A stretch of DNA of 64,000 nucleotides from Verrucomicrobiota bacterium. GTDB lineage: Bacteria > Verrucomicrobiota > Verrucomicrobiia > Verrucomicrobiales > DEV007. The notes beneath the pieces are model-generated. The model was not told where the DNA came from. It saw nothing but the letters and a program-made list of their open reading frames with translations, and made no database searches. Position 1 is the stretch's first letter. Each line of letters begins with the position of its first letter. The stretch covers positions 62,001 to 126,000 of the forward strand of contig CAUJIH010000093.1 of the NCBI GenBank assembly GCA_963205275.1. The letters run 5' to 3'. Below, piece after piece: positions 21,301-29,528 of this stretch. Position numbers and translations under genes: made by a program.

Positions 21301-24300
21301 TCCGCGACATGGGCGTTCATCATGTGATGGATTCGCGCTCGCTCAAGTTCGCCGACGACATCATGGAGATCACCGGTGGAGTCGGAGTCGATGCGGTTCT
21401 GAACTCGCTGGCCGGAGATTTCATTCCGAAGAACCTCAGCGTGCTCAAGACCTTTGGACGCTATCTGGAGATCGGAAAAAAAGACGTGTATGGGAATTCC
21501 AAGATCGGCTTAGAACCGTTGCGGAATAATATCAGCTTCTTCGTGATCGATTTGGCTCAGCATCTTCAGAGCAAGCCCGCCTATATCGCACGGATGTTCT
21601 CGGAGCTGGAGGCTAAATTCTACGACGGCAGCTACGTTCCGCTCCCACGTCAGGTTTTTCCCATCACGGAAGTTGCAGAGGCCTTCCGCTACATGGCTGC
21701 GGGAAAACATATCGGGAAAAATGTCCTCGACTTCGACCTGCGGGACATCGAGATCAGTCCGGCGACAGAGGAAGGGCATCGCTTCTTCAGTCGAGGCACC
21801 TATTTAATTACAGGAGGAGCCGGTGGTTTCGGACTCGAACTCGCACGCTGGATGGCGGAGAACGGGGCACGTCACTTCGCCCTGTTGAGTCGTTCTGGAC
21901 CGAAGGAGGACGCGTTGGAGAAAATCGAAGAGCTTCGCGGCGCTGGGATTACTGTAATGGATGCCCGGGGCGACGTAACTCGACGCGAAGACATCGACCG
22001 CGTCATCGCAGAAATTCAGGCGTCGGCGGAACCGCTGATCGGGGTCATCCACGGGGCGATGGTGCTCGACGACGAATTCATCGCCAACCTCGATCACGAA
22101 CGCTTTGATAAAGTTCTGCTGCCGAAAATGCTCGGAGCGTGGAATCTACATGAGGCGACGCTCAACATTCCTCTCGACCAATTTATTTGTTTCTCCTCCT
22201 TCTCTGCCGTGATTGGTGCCGTGAAGCAGTCGAACTACAATGCCGGCAACGTATTTCTCGACCAGTTGGCGCACTATCGTCATGCTCTGGGCCTACCTGC
22301 GCTGACATTCAACTGGGGAGCGCTAGAGGGAGCTGGGTTCGTTGCTCGTAACGAGAAAACTGCTCAGTATCTGGAAATGGTTGGCTTAGGCGCGACGAAC
22401 ATGGACGAGACGCTCGCGTTGTTTTCTATTGCTCTGCCGACCGATGTCGTTCAATTGGGAACAGCTCGCTGCGACTGGACTGCGTTAGCTCGATTCAGTC
22501 CCTCGGTGGCAGGATCGAACATGTTCCTACCCGTCGTCCCGCGGAGCAGTTCTGGCGGTGGCGACTCCATGGCCGCACGAATTCTCGAAGCCCCAGCAGA
22601 GAAGCGCTTGGGGATGGTGGAGGACCTGATCGCTGCACAAGTCGGAGCCGTGCTCGGCACCGATCCCTCACGACTGGATAAAGACACTCCGCTAACCAAT
22701 CTCGGACTCGATTCGCTCATGGCCATCGAACTGGTGAACCGGATTGAAGAAAAGTTGGGGATGGCCATGCCCATGGGATCCGTTCTGAATGGTCCGAATA
22801 TCCGCGACCTGTCCATCCCCGTGCTAGAGAAGCTGGTGGACAGTGGAAAAGTCGGCGCTACGGAAGAAGGTGGTGGAGGGATGGATGCTTTCGCTCTGGT
22901 TCCGTTCGAGGCGACTGGGATGCTCCCCGAAATCTTCCCGCTCTCAGAGGGCCAAAAGGCGCTCTGGTTCCTCAATCGTCTCGCTCCAGATTCCTCGGCT
23001 TACAACTTGGTCTTCTCCGGGAAGTTCCGTCCTCTGCTCGATATCGAGGCGATGAAGAAGGCGTTCGCACTGCTTTTTGAGCGCCATCCGATCATGGATA
23101 CCACCTTCGTGATCCGCGGAGGGGAACCAGTGCAGATGGTTCATAAAGGACGTACGATCGACTTTGTGGAACACGACTGTACCGCACTCGATCATGAGCA
23201 ACTCAAGGCTCTGGTCAGCGAGCGGGCAGATCGTCCCTTCGATCTGGAACATGGCCCGGTCGTCCGACTGGAGCTATTCCGCACAGCAGATCATGCCCAC
23301 GTCGCCTTGCTCTGTATGCACCACATCGTATCCGATGCGTGGTCCGTTTCCATCGTGATCCAGGATCTGATCGAATACTATTTTTCTGCGAAGGCAGGCC
23401 GTGTTCCCAAGGTCGAGCCGGTCAAGGCGAGCTACGCAGATTTCGTGAACTGGGAGCAGGCTCACCTCGCCAGCGAGGCCGGGGAGCGCATGTTCGAGTT
23501 CTGGAAGAAACATCTCGCCGGAGCACCGTTCTCTATCGACCTCCCGACGGATCGCCCGCGCCCCGCTGTCCAGACCTTCAACGGAGCGACTTACGGTTTC
23601 CAACTGGGGAAAGATCTCACGTCCGCTGTTGATGCACTCTCGAAAAAGAAGAGCGTGACTCTTTTCTCCACTCTTCTATCGGCTTACAATCTCTTGATGC
23701 ACCGATACTGTCGCCAGGAGGATATCGTAGTCGGAGTGCCCTTGGCGGGACGTGCCCAGTCCGAGCTTCGCAACAGTGTCGGCTACTTCATCAATCCCGT
23801 ACCACTACGCAGCGTGCTGGATGAAGATCTCACCGTCGAGGATTATCTGAGCGCTAGTAGCCAGAGTGTGGGGCATGCGCTGGAAAATCAACAGTATCCT
23901 CTCGCCCGTCTCGTGGATCGCCTTCAGGTGCCTCGCGATGCAGGACGATCACCGCTCTTCCAGGTCAGTTTCTCGATGGAGAAAGTTCCCGGTATCGACG
24001 ACGAGGGGATCGCCGTCTTCCTGATCGGGCAAGGCGGACACACCTTCCACGTCGGCGATCTGTCGATGGAGACGATCGATCTCACGACTCGCCACTCACA
24101 GTTTGAAATCACTCTCACGCTGGAAGAAGCCGGAGGCGAACTTTTCGGCTGCTGGCACTATAATCGCGATCTGTTCGACGAGAGAACCATCATGGAACTC
24201 TGTCGTCTCTATGAGCAGGTGCTCAATCAGATGACTGCTCACTCTGAGGCGAAGTTGTCCGAGCTTTCATTGCTGGATCCCGAGGAAGAAAAGCGGGTGG

Positions 24301-27300
24301 TGATCGACCTGAATCATACAGCGTCTGATTACGAGCGCGATGCTCTGCTCCATCAATTGATCGAGAATGTAGCTCAAGAAAAAGGCGAGGATATCGCCGT
24401 GATCTGCGGTGATGAAAAGGTGAGCTACGGGGATCTCGTTCGCTTGGCCAATGGCGTAGCCAAAGAACTAGCGGCAGCGAAAGTTGGGGCAGGCGACACG
24501 GTCGGCGTAATGGCGGATCGCTCCTCCCGTATGATTTCCGCTTTGCTGGGCGTCCTGAAAGCAGGAGCCGCCTACATGCCGCTCGACCCCGACTTCCCCG
24601 CATCTCGTCTTGCGCTCATGCTGGAAGATGCGAAACCGAAAGCCGTTATTGCATCGAACTCTCACCTAGAATCTGCTTCAAATGGTGATTGGAAGACTCT
24701 TGCCCTCGATGAGATCCAGGCCATCTCAAAGGCCAGCAAGAGTGCTAAGATCACCAACGACTCCCTTGCCTACGTGCTCTACACCTCAGGTTCTACCGGG
24801 AAGCCGAAGGGAGTAGAACTTCCTCATCGTGCTGTCGTCAACTTCCTGCGCACCATGCAGGAGAAGCCGGGCCTCAGCAGTGAGGATCGCCTGCTCGCGA
24901 TTACCACCCTGTCCTTTGATATTTCGGTACTCGAAATCTTCCTACCCCTACTCTCGGGAGCCACAGTCGTTCTCGCTACCTCGGAAGATGCGAAGGACGG
25001 TCGTCGCATTGCGAGATTGCTCGACGATCACGAAATCACTGTCATGCAGGCTACTCCGGCCACTTGGCAAATGTTGCTCGATAGTGGATGGAAGGGACGC
25101 GAAAGTCTGCGTATTTTCTGCGGAGGTGAAGCGCTCAATCGCAAGCTCGCGAATACACTCACGGATCTGTCTGCCGAACTCTGGAACCTCTATGGTCCCA
25201 CCGAAACCACCGTCTGGTCCACAGTGGAAAAGATCGAGAAAGGCGAAGGAGCGATCACGATCGGTCATCCCATTGGCAACACGCAGGTGTATATCCTCGA
25301 TGCGAATCGCCGAGTCTTGCCTATGGGCTTCACTGGTGACCTCTGGATCGGCGGTGACGGCCTCGCCCGAGGCTACCGCAATCGCCCCGACCTCACGGAC
25401 GAAGTCTTCTGCACGATTGATCTTCCGATTGTCGGGCACCAGCGACTCTATCGCACGGGCGATCTCGCTCGCTGGACGAAGGACGGGCACCTCGAATGCC
25501 TGGGACGAGTGGATTTCCAAGTGAAAGTGCACGGAGTCCGGATGGAACTCGGCGACATCGAGACGCAGATGGCCACCGTGCCGAGCATACGCCAAGCCGT
25601 CGTCATTAAGCGCGACGATCTTCCCTTCGGCGAAGGACTCGTCGGTTATTATCTGAGCGACTCCGCGATTGAGAGCGCTGCGATCCGCCAGCATCTCGCA
25701 TCTGTACTGCCGCAGAGTTACCTGCCCGCCTATTTTGTCTCGCTGGAGGAATTCCCCGAAACCCCTAATCGAAAGATTGATCGGAAGCGACTGCCCCGGC
25801 CGAGCTTCGCGGCTGAAGGTAGCAGCGAAAAAGTTGCTCCCCGCAACGAAACGGAAGCCAAAATCTTGAGCGTTTTCGAAGCCAATTTCGGTGGATTGGC
25901 CATCGGCGTTACCGACAATTTCTTTTCACTCGGCGGAGATTCTCTGTTGGCTCTGCGCATCCTCGTCGAACTGTCCGAAGGCCTCGGACGAGAGATCCCT
26001 GTCGATGCCTTCCTGACAAACCCAAGCATCGAGCAACTGGCTCGATATCTGGGGGTAGGAGAGGAGGAATTACCTGTCCAGCCCGAGCAGGAAGAGCCGT
26101 CGGAGGAGACTGAACCGAAGCAACAGCCTCGTGAGACCGATCAGACGGAGCAGACGGAGCAGACCGATCAGACAGAGCAGACCGATCATACGGAATCTTC
26201 AGACTACGCCGCTCTCGACCATATCAACATCGAATTCGCTTCAGATGCCGTTCCCTCGTTAGATGCCGTAGCCTTGGCCTACATTCCTGATGCCTTGGCA
26301 GCTCTGACGTCTCTTGATCGCAACGAGATCCCCGAGAAGCTCTTCGGAGGCAAGCCTCGCCTGTCCAATGTCTATGACACCGGACAGGGACGCATCGGTG
26401 TGATCCTATTGCCTTGCTTTGAACAAGATTTTTACCAGAACCCTGAGAGCGTTAAGACGCCTCTGCTGGATGCGATGAAACTCGCAGCAGCCTCAGGTGC
26501 ATCCGCTGTTTCTCTGACGGGCGTCATTCCGTCGGCGACGGATCACGGACGTGAGCTGGCGAAGTGGCTAAAAGGCCAGCCCAATATGCCGATTATCACC
26601 ACGGGGGATGCGACTCGGGCCGCGACTATCGTGAAGTCAATCGAAGGAATTCTCCAGCAAGCCGAGCGCTCCCTGGCGGGAGAAACTGTCGCTTTCATTG
26701 GACTCGGCTCCATCGGTCTGGGGACACTTCTTCTCACGCTCGACGTCTTGCCGCATCCGAAGCACATCATCCTGTGCGATCCTTATCAGCGCAGCAGTGA
26801 AATGAGTCGGATTCGCGACAAAGTTCGCAGCGCCGGATTCGCCGGGAGAGTGGACGTCGTGAAAGACGGCGGGAATCTACCCTCGGAGATCTACGATGCC
26901 AGCCTGATCGTTGCCTCTACGAATCTCCCGAACGCACTACAGATTTCCTCTCTGCAAGGCGGAACTCTGCTCGTTGATTACAGTTTCCCATCGATTTTCC
27001 GACTCGACGAAGCTCTGAAGCGACTGACCACTGATGGCGACATCCTGTTCACGACCGGCGGAGAGCTCAGTCTGTCGAACGTGATCGAAGAATCGATCTA
27101 TCTACCTGAGGGGCTTGAGTCGCTCGATGATTCCGTTCAGGGAGCATTCGAGCGCTTTCTCGGCAGTCGTGACCGATATGAGATTACCGGTTGTGTCCTC
27201 GCCAGCCTGATTACCAATCGCCAGCCAGAAGTTAAAGCGACGACAGGTCCTTTGTCGGAAGCTGATGCGAAAGCGCACTACGACTACCTGACCGAATTCG

Positions 27301-27380
27301 GAGCGAAACCTGCCAAACTCCAGATGTCCGGATATTTCCTTCCGGAGGAAATCATCGCCGCCTTTCGCAAGGAATCGTGA
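15321..27380 (+). CDS. Hybrid type I PKS-NRPS megasynthase with AAR-like terminal reductase domain
   Basis: One 4019-residue protein; positions are from motif coordinates. KS about 10-430 (VDTACSSA, Cys180; EAHGTGT; NIGHLE). AT about 541-840 (GHSVGE, Ser632; YAFH at 732-735, malonyl-like). DH about 900-1180 (His931 in a motif where N replaces the usual G; Asp1095 in LDACFH). C-methyltransferase about 1250-1560 (LEVGAGTGS near 1408). ER about 1815-2135 (HAGTGGVGQAA near 1960). KR about 2155-2345 (ITGGAGGFG, LDD loop, Tyr2306). ACP Ser2465. Condensation about 2537-2960 (HHIVSDAWS, His2668, Asp2672). Adenylation about 3015-3510 (YTSGSTGKPKG). PCP Ser3541. A QTE/QTD linker follows, then about 3635-4019 an NAD(P)-binding domain (FIGLGSIGLG near 3794) resembling cyanobacterial acyl-ACP reductase. 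All core residues look intact. There is no loading domain, thioesterase or tailoring gene nearby. It probably works iteratively on a reduced, methylated chain, adds one amino acid and releases it by reduction. Confidence 0.93.
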   Translation: MSPSPETREPLAIIGIGCRLPGGVDSAESFWHFLTESKSGIVPVPSDRWNRDRWSHENVDIPGKMVTKWGGFIRDFDQFDAQFFGISPREALRMDPQQRWLLETAWESLEDAGIPPSTLKGTDTAVFVGIASNDYSKVAQSDPRNVDVHTNSGSTLSIASNRIAYLLDFRGPAVSVDTACSSALVAINLACQSIWLGEASMALAGGVNALLTPDASIGFSKASMLSPTGQCFAFDDRANGYVRGEGAGMFTIKKLSDAERDGDRIYCTIRAAVINQDGTTSSMTVPGVETQAHMLEHALAEAGIEPRQVRYMEAHGTGTPVGDPIETRALGMVLSQGRAKDDPCLIGSVKTNIGHLESGSGVAGVAKAALSLYHDAIPPNLNFERPNPNIPFDEFNLKVVTELQPIPHLDGLPPVVGVNSFGFGGTNSHILLGAAPVREEKSPSTGEAANRPVLLPLSARTDAALRDTVIRWRHFLHDSDGSLGEISAAAGLRREHHDFRLAVVGKNRDDLLRRMTEWLSEGDRAGTVYSGRPIAHPSPLVFVYTGQGAQWWKMGQDLLRREPVFRRTLEEIDSHLKPLAGWSLIEEMTRDEADSQINRTNIAQPAIFGLQVALTELWKSWGIEPSKVIGHSVGEVAAAYVAGVYTIQDAVTVIYHRSRLQDTTGGHGRMVAVGLSAAEARKVIAGREEQIEIAVINSPGLVTLAGDTAPLEELVAGLEEQGKFVRWLRIDYAFHTHQMDPIREELLETLKGIKPRPTTIPYISTVTGGVCEGTKLDGEYWWKNVRGTVLFAPAISGLVRAGEDSFLEIGPHPALHNPILECLSEQSRKDFYFSSLRRKADESEEMMGNLARLHLHGYEINWREVNQASGAPVRLPTYAWQHERFWLESAEGRYLRCAPEEHPLLGLVHLAAKPTWRFNLDPRYFTWLDDHRFWNSVVFPAAGYGEIGLAVARKLFPGEHYAVEELVMKKALFVSDEKVPLIEVQFDSDTKVFQIFSSTGDYKEWDLNAQGILRKLPVPQDAKVDLAAIRARLPRHFDHQEYYEDYAKAGYQFRPLFQHLQNVWRTDGESLAEIVAPEGLLSSIPDYHFHPAVLDACFHTVKGGQVIPDGALGTDYFYLPASIRSIRLYVERPPQRLWGHARVDSTNDREYISADIRVYDDGGRLVAEIYGFRADRVEQNSSDDLEKCLYLSTWEPLMLKGSRTKGSAELPDPAQWVAAANVNLSQLYSERKLSLHYDKFIPALEEISRQFIVNAYIDLGWSPQEGDQVTVSGLLDDLLIAGHYRRLVFAHLTALEKGGFLESVGEEEWRVVEKPDHEDAVQWLDLLCRELPDFASEGELLRLSGPHLAAILSGEKDPLQALFPGGSSAAMERFYREGADFPVINEQIRYALDDAIAQVPARRAVRVLEVGAGTGSLTSQILPVFPSDRTEYCFTDNGPSFLQSAQDRFQEKYPFVEYKVFDCEKDPESQNLEAHGFDIVLASNVIHATADLKATLANLRRCLAPGGILLLLEVTWSRSALDNVFGLLSGWWRFTDTDLRSRSALLSRQGWENLLGEVGFLEATSFVSSPERGEDQQACLVARAPEIVASETDADSEVNSPVEQNREVCLVVEDQSGVGQHLATTIMASTPGAIARLIGGSIDDIETAIQNVESSGATVSTLVYTLALDHPRADQLDTLRLNEAQNTGVRAAHDLFKLITERDWSHRPRIFFLTRGTMPVLPKDALSGLASAPLTGFLRVANNEQPDFHWTQIDLDGVAGEFEVEDLLAEMNGPTAEHEIAFRGNGRYVRRVHRTKNEELPPRRRNAVLPNGNVIPYRLQIDKPGILTHLSLNRTLRRVPGPGEIEILVKAGGINFRDVMKALGIYPGQPVDLKWLGDDFSGIVTRVGKGVEDLKPGDPVVGMAPYCFRSYVTVHRNMVFRKPAAMSFVDAATLPTVFLTSHYAINELARMEPGESILIHAGTGGVGQAAIQIAKHLGLTIFSTAGSPEKRQLLRDMGVHHVMDSRSLKFADDIMEITGGVGVDAVLNSLAGDFIPKNLSVLKTFGRYLEIGKKDVYGNSKIGLEPLRNNISFFVIDLAQHLQSKPAYIARMFSELEAKFYDGSYVPLPRQVFPITEVAEAFRYMAAGKHIGKNVLDFDLRDIEISPATEEGHRFFSRGTYLITGGAGGFGLELARWMAENGARHFALLSRSGPKEDALEKIEELRGAGITVMDARGDVTRREDIDRVIAEIQASAEPLIGVIHGAMVLDDEFIANLDHERFDKVLLPKMLGAWNLHEATLNIPLDQFICFSSFSAVIGAVKQSNYNAGNVFLDQLAHYRHALGLPALTFNWGALEGAGFVARNEKTAQYLEMVGLGATNMDETLALFSIALPTDVVQLGTARCDWTALARFSPSVAGSNMFLPVVPRSSSGGGDSMAARILEAPAEKRLGMVEDLIAAQVGAVLGTDPSRLDKDTPLTNLGLDSLMAIELVNRIEEKLGMAMPMGSVLNGPNIRDLSIPVLEKLVDSGKVGATEEGGGGMDAFALVPFEATGMLPEIFPLSEGQKALWFLNRLAPDSSAYNLVFSGKFRPLLDIEAMKKAFALLFERHPIMDTTFVIRGGEPVQMVHKGRTIDFVEHDCTALDHEQLKALVSERADRPFDLEHGPVVRLELFRTADHAHVALLCMHHIVSDAWSVSIVIQDLIEYYFSAKAGRVPKVEPVKASYADFVNWEQAHLASEAGERMFEFWKKHLAGAPFSIDLPTDRPRPAVQTFNGATYGFQLGKDLTSAVDALSKKKSVTLFSTLLSAYNLLMHRYCRQEDIVVGVPLAGRAQSELRNSVGYFINPVPLRSVLDEDLTVEDYLSASSQSVGHALENQQYPLARLVDRLQVPRDAGRSPLFQVSFSMEKVPGIDDEGIAVFLIGQGGHTFHVGDLSMETIDLTTRHSQFEITLTLEEAGGELFGCWHYNRDLFDERTIMELCRLYEQVLNQMTAHSEAKLSELSLLDPEEEKRVVIDLNHTASDYERDALLHQLIENVAQEKGEDIAVICGDEKVSYGDLVRLANGVAKELAAAKVGAGDTVGVMADRSSRMISALLGVLKAGAAYMPLDPDFPASRLALMLEDAKPKAVIASNSHLESASNGDWKTLALDEIQAISKASKSAKITNDSLAYVLYTSGSTGKPKGVELPHRAVVNFLRTMQEKPGLSSEDRLLAITTLSFDISVLEIFLPLLSGATVVLATSEDAKDGRRIARLLDDHEITVMQATPATWQMLLDSGWKGRESLRIFCGGEALNRKLANTLTDLSAELWNLYGPTETTVWSTVEKIEKGEGAITIGHPIGNTQVYILDANRRVLPMGFTGDLWIGGDGLARGYRNRPDLTDEVFCTIDLPIVGHQRLYRTGDLARWTKDGHLECLGRVDFQVKVHGVRMELGDIETQMATVPSIRQAVVIKRDDLPFGEGLVGYYLSDSAIESAAIRQHLASVLPQSYLPAYFVSLEEFPETPNRKIDRKRLPRPSFAAEGSSEKVAPRNETEAKILSVFEANFGGLAIGVTDNFFSLGGDSLLALRILVELSEGLGREIPVDAFLTNPSIEQLARYLGVGEEELPVQPEQEEPSEETEPKQQPRETDQTEQTEQTDQTEQTDHTESSDYAALDHINIEFASDAVPSLDAVALAYIPDALAALTSLDRNEIPEKLFGGKPRLSNVYDTGQGRIGVILLPCFEQDFYQNPESVKTPLLDAMKLAAASGASAVSLTGVIPSATDHGRELAKWLKGQPNMPIITTGDATRAATIVKSIEGILQQAERSLAGETVAFIGLGSIGLGTLLLTLDVLPHPKHIILCDPYQRSSEMSRIRDKVRSAGFAGRVDVVKDGGNLPSEIYDASLIVASTNLPNALQISSLQGGTLLVDYSFPSIFRLDEALKRLTTDGDILFTTGGELSLSNVIEESIYLPEGLESLDDSVQGAFERFLGSRDRYEITGCVLASLITNRQPEVKATTGPLSEADAKAHYDYLTEFGAKPAKLQMSGYFLPEEIIAAFRKES
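26142..26195 (+). repeat. Six tandem 9-bp units encoding a QTE/QTD linker
   Basis: Units of the type CAGACGGAG / CAGACCGAT run six times without a break in phase and encode QTE-QTE-QTD-QTE-QTD-HTE. They sit in an acidic, glutamine-rich linker (about residues 3585-3630) between the carrier protein and the AAR-like domain of the megasynthase. Such in-frame repeats can change length by slippage without breaking the protein. Confidence 0.85.
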
Positions 27381-27540
27381 CACTCTTCCTACTCTCTGAC
27401 CTCGATTCAGATAGTTCGATTGAACGGGGGCTGACCACGCATAAGTCGACTTAGCGCTTCTTAGCGTTCGATTTTTACAAGATGATTCGCAACTGTTGAG
27501 TAATGGTGTAATTTAGACCCTTGCATTTTGTGAACTGACA

Positions 27541-28218
27541 ATGATTCGAACTCATCATCTCTGGAATCTCGGATGGACTGGCGCTTTGTTACTGGTAACA
27601 GCGGCCTTTCTGATCTCGTGCAAAACCGTCGAACCGGAGAAGCCCACGAGCATGGCGCTTCGCTACGGGACGATCACTAATCCTGCAAACGTGAACGTCA
27701 AAGTGAGCCTGAACAATCGAGCTGTGTATGTTCTGGAAGGCAACGAACCGCGATTCATTGCGGCAATCGCGATCGGGACGCCTCAAAATCCGACGCCGCT
27801 CGGCACATTTAAAGCTTATAACAAGCTGCCTCGCAAGCGCTCTGGTTCCTATGGATTCTGGGTCCGTGGCGATGAGATTATTCCTGGCGAACGAGGGAAG
27901 ATGCCCGCCGGATACAGCTACGTCGGTTATCCCATGCCTTGGTGGGTGGAATTCAAATCCGGTTACGGTTTCCACGCCGGAGCTGTCTGGCCGACGCCAC
28001 GGACGCACGGCTGCCTGCGACTCCATCGGACGATTGCTCAAGAGTTTTTCAACATGGTACCCGCCGGTGCCACGATTAATATCGCGAACAGTCAGCCGGA
28101 GGACGAGACCGTCGGGAAGCACGTTCCTCGCCCCACTGACTACGATAAGCCGGATCATCCACGTTCGGTACTGATCACGGACGCACCGCTGGATCGCACC
28201 AGTGAGATTCTGTTCTGA
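27541..28218 (+). CDS. L,D-transpeptidase (YkuD) lipoprotein
   Basis: A 225-residue protein. A signal segment ends in the lipobox LISC with Cys27, so it is probably membrane-anchored. The YkuD fold is shown by NVKVSLNNRAVYVLEG at the start, FHAGAVWPTPRTHGCLRLH at about residues 144-162 with His145 and catalytic Cys158, and the conserved arginine two residues later. The family forms 3-3 peptidoglycan cross-links or attaches lipoproteins to peptidoglycan, so the organism should have a peptidoglycan wall. The 160-bp gap after the megasynthase includes a short AT-rich stretch that may hold its promoter. Confidence 0.9.
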   Translation: MIRTHHLWNLGWTGALLLVTAAFLISCKTVEPEKPTSMALRYGTITNPANVNVKVSLNNRAVYVLEGNEPRFIAAIAIGTPQNPTPLGTFKAYNKLPRKRSGSYGFWVRGDEIIPGERGKMPAGYSYVGYPMPWWVEFKSGYGFHAGAVWPTPRTHGCLRLHRTIAQEFFNMVPAGATINIANSQPEDETVGKHVPRPTDYDKPDHPRSVLITDAPLDRTSEILF

Positions 28219-28252
28219 TCCTAGCGTTTCTGATCGCTGGTCGATCATCAAT

Positions 28253-29521
28253 ATGGACGCCTCCCCAGCCCGAAGCAGACGTGTGAATGTGCGCACGCCT
28301 GAAGTGATGAAGCTGGTTGAGGCGGAAGTCGCCCGACACTACGAGAGTTCCCTCGTCGAAAAAGTCCGGATGCGTGGGGGAGAACTCACCGTCGGGAATA
28401 CATCGATCCGATTGGCAAAGCAATTCGGATTTTGCTATGGCGTCGAGCGTGCCATCGATCTGGCCTATGCATCGCGCCGCGTATTCCCGGACCGCCGGAT
28501 CTTTCTGATCGGCGAGATCATCCATAACCCCGAGGTGAATGCTCAACTCGCCCAGATGGGGATCGTCACTCTGCCCTGGCAGAAAATGGACGAGAACTAT
28601 GACAATATCACGGATGAAGACGTCGTGATCGTGCCAGCTTTTGGTGCCCCCTTGGCCTTCGTGGATCGCTTAAACAAAATCGGTTGTCGCGTTGTGGACA
28701 CCACCTGTGGCGATGTGATGAAGGTTTGGAAGAGAGTCCACGGCTTTGCTAAGGAGGAAATCACTTCCATTATTCACGGTAAAGCGGGTCATGAAGAAAC
28801 GCGAGCTACTGCTTCGCGAGCCGCTGGAGCCGATGGCAAGGGACGCTATCTAGTGGTTCTCACCCTCGATCAAGTGGACTATGTCTGCGACTACATGGAG
28901 CACGGAGGAAACGCTGAGGAGTTCCTAGAAAAATTCGCAGGAGCTTATTCGGAAGGCTTTGATCCCGATAAGCATCTTAAGCGGGTGGGGGTCGCGAACC
29001 AGACTACCATGCTGAAATCGGAGACGGAGGAAATCCAACGTCGAATTCAGGCGGCTATTCAGCGTCGAGACGGCGATGATCACAATTTTTCAGTTTTCGA
29101 TACGATTTGTGGTGCGACGCAGGAGCGTCAGGACGCTCTTTTCAATCTGTTAGAACGTCCCTTGAACCTGCTGTTAGTTGTCGGCGGTTACAACAGCTCC
29201 AATACCACTCACCTTGTCGAAATTGGAGAGAAAGCACTGCCTACATTTTTTATTCGCAACGCGGATTGTCTTCACCAGTTCGGCGAGATCATCCATTTCG
29301 ACATTCATCAAAAGACCGAAGTGGGGAGCTACTCAGAAGCGCTCGCATCTGATCAGCACATCGTCGTCGGGATAACTGCTGGAGCTTCTTGTCCGAACAA
29401 TCTGATTGAGGAAACCATTCTGAAGGTCTTTGAGTGGCGAGGGGTGGATGCTGATACGGTCCACTCGGTGCTGGAAGCTGGGATTCCTGTACATACTTCC
29501 GCGAAGTCGAAAGTGCTCTGA
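28253..29521 (+). CDS. ispH: 4-hydroxy-3-methylbut-2-enyl diphosphate reductase (IspH/LytB), long form
   Basis: With the ATG at 28253 the protein is 422 residues. An alternative start at 28202 would overlap the L,D-transpeptidase stop. It catalyses the last step of the MEP isoprenoid pathway with a 4Fe-4S cluster. The three cluster cysteines are in KQFGFCYGVERA, VVDTTCGDV and FDTICGATQERQ. Other hallmarks are IHNPEVN, NQTTMLKSET, NSSNTTHL and AGASCPNNLIEE. It is longer than the 310-320 residue proteobacterial form because of an N-terminal extension and an insert, the type found in cyanobacteria, plants and several PVC bacteria. Confidence 0.95.
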   Translation: MDASPARSRRVNVRTPEVMKLVEAEVARHYESSLVEKVRMRGGELTVGNTSIRLAKQFGFCYGVERAIDLAYASRRVFPDRRIFLIGEIIHNPEVNAQLAQMGIVTLPWQKMDENYDNITDEDVVIVPAFGAPLAFVDRLNKIGCRVVDTTCGDVMKVWKRVHGFAKEEITSIIHGKAGHEETRATASRAAGADGKGRYLVVLTLDQVDYVCDYMEHGGNAEEFLEKFAGAYSEGFDPDKHLKRVGVANQTTMLKSETEEIQRRIQAAIQRRDGDDHNFSVFDTICGATQERQDALFNLLERPLNLLLVVGGYNSSNTTHLVEIGEKALPTFFIRNADCLHQFGEIIHFDIHQKTEVGSYSEALASDQHIVVGITAGASCPNNLIEETILKVFEWRGVDADTVHSVLEAGIPVHTSAKSKVL

Positions 29522-29528
29522 GCTAGTT

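Noticed and set aside
26142-26195. Possible CRISPR-like or minisatellite array
   Set aside because: Units are only 9 bp, without spacers, and stay in the reading frame of the megasynthase. No CRISPR array was seen in the window.
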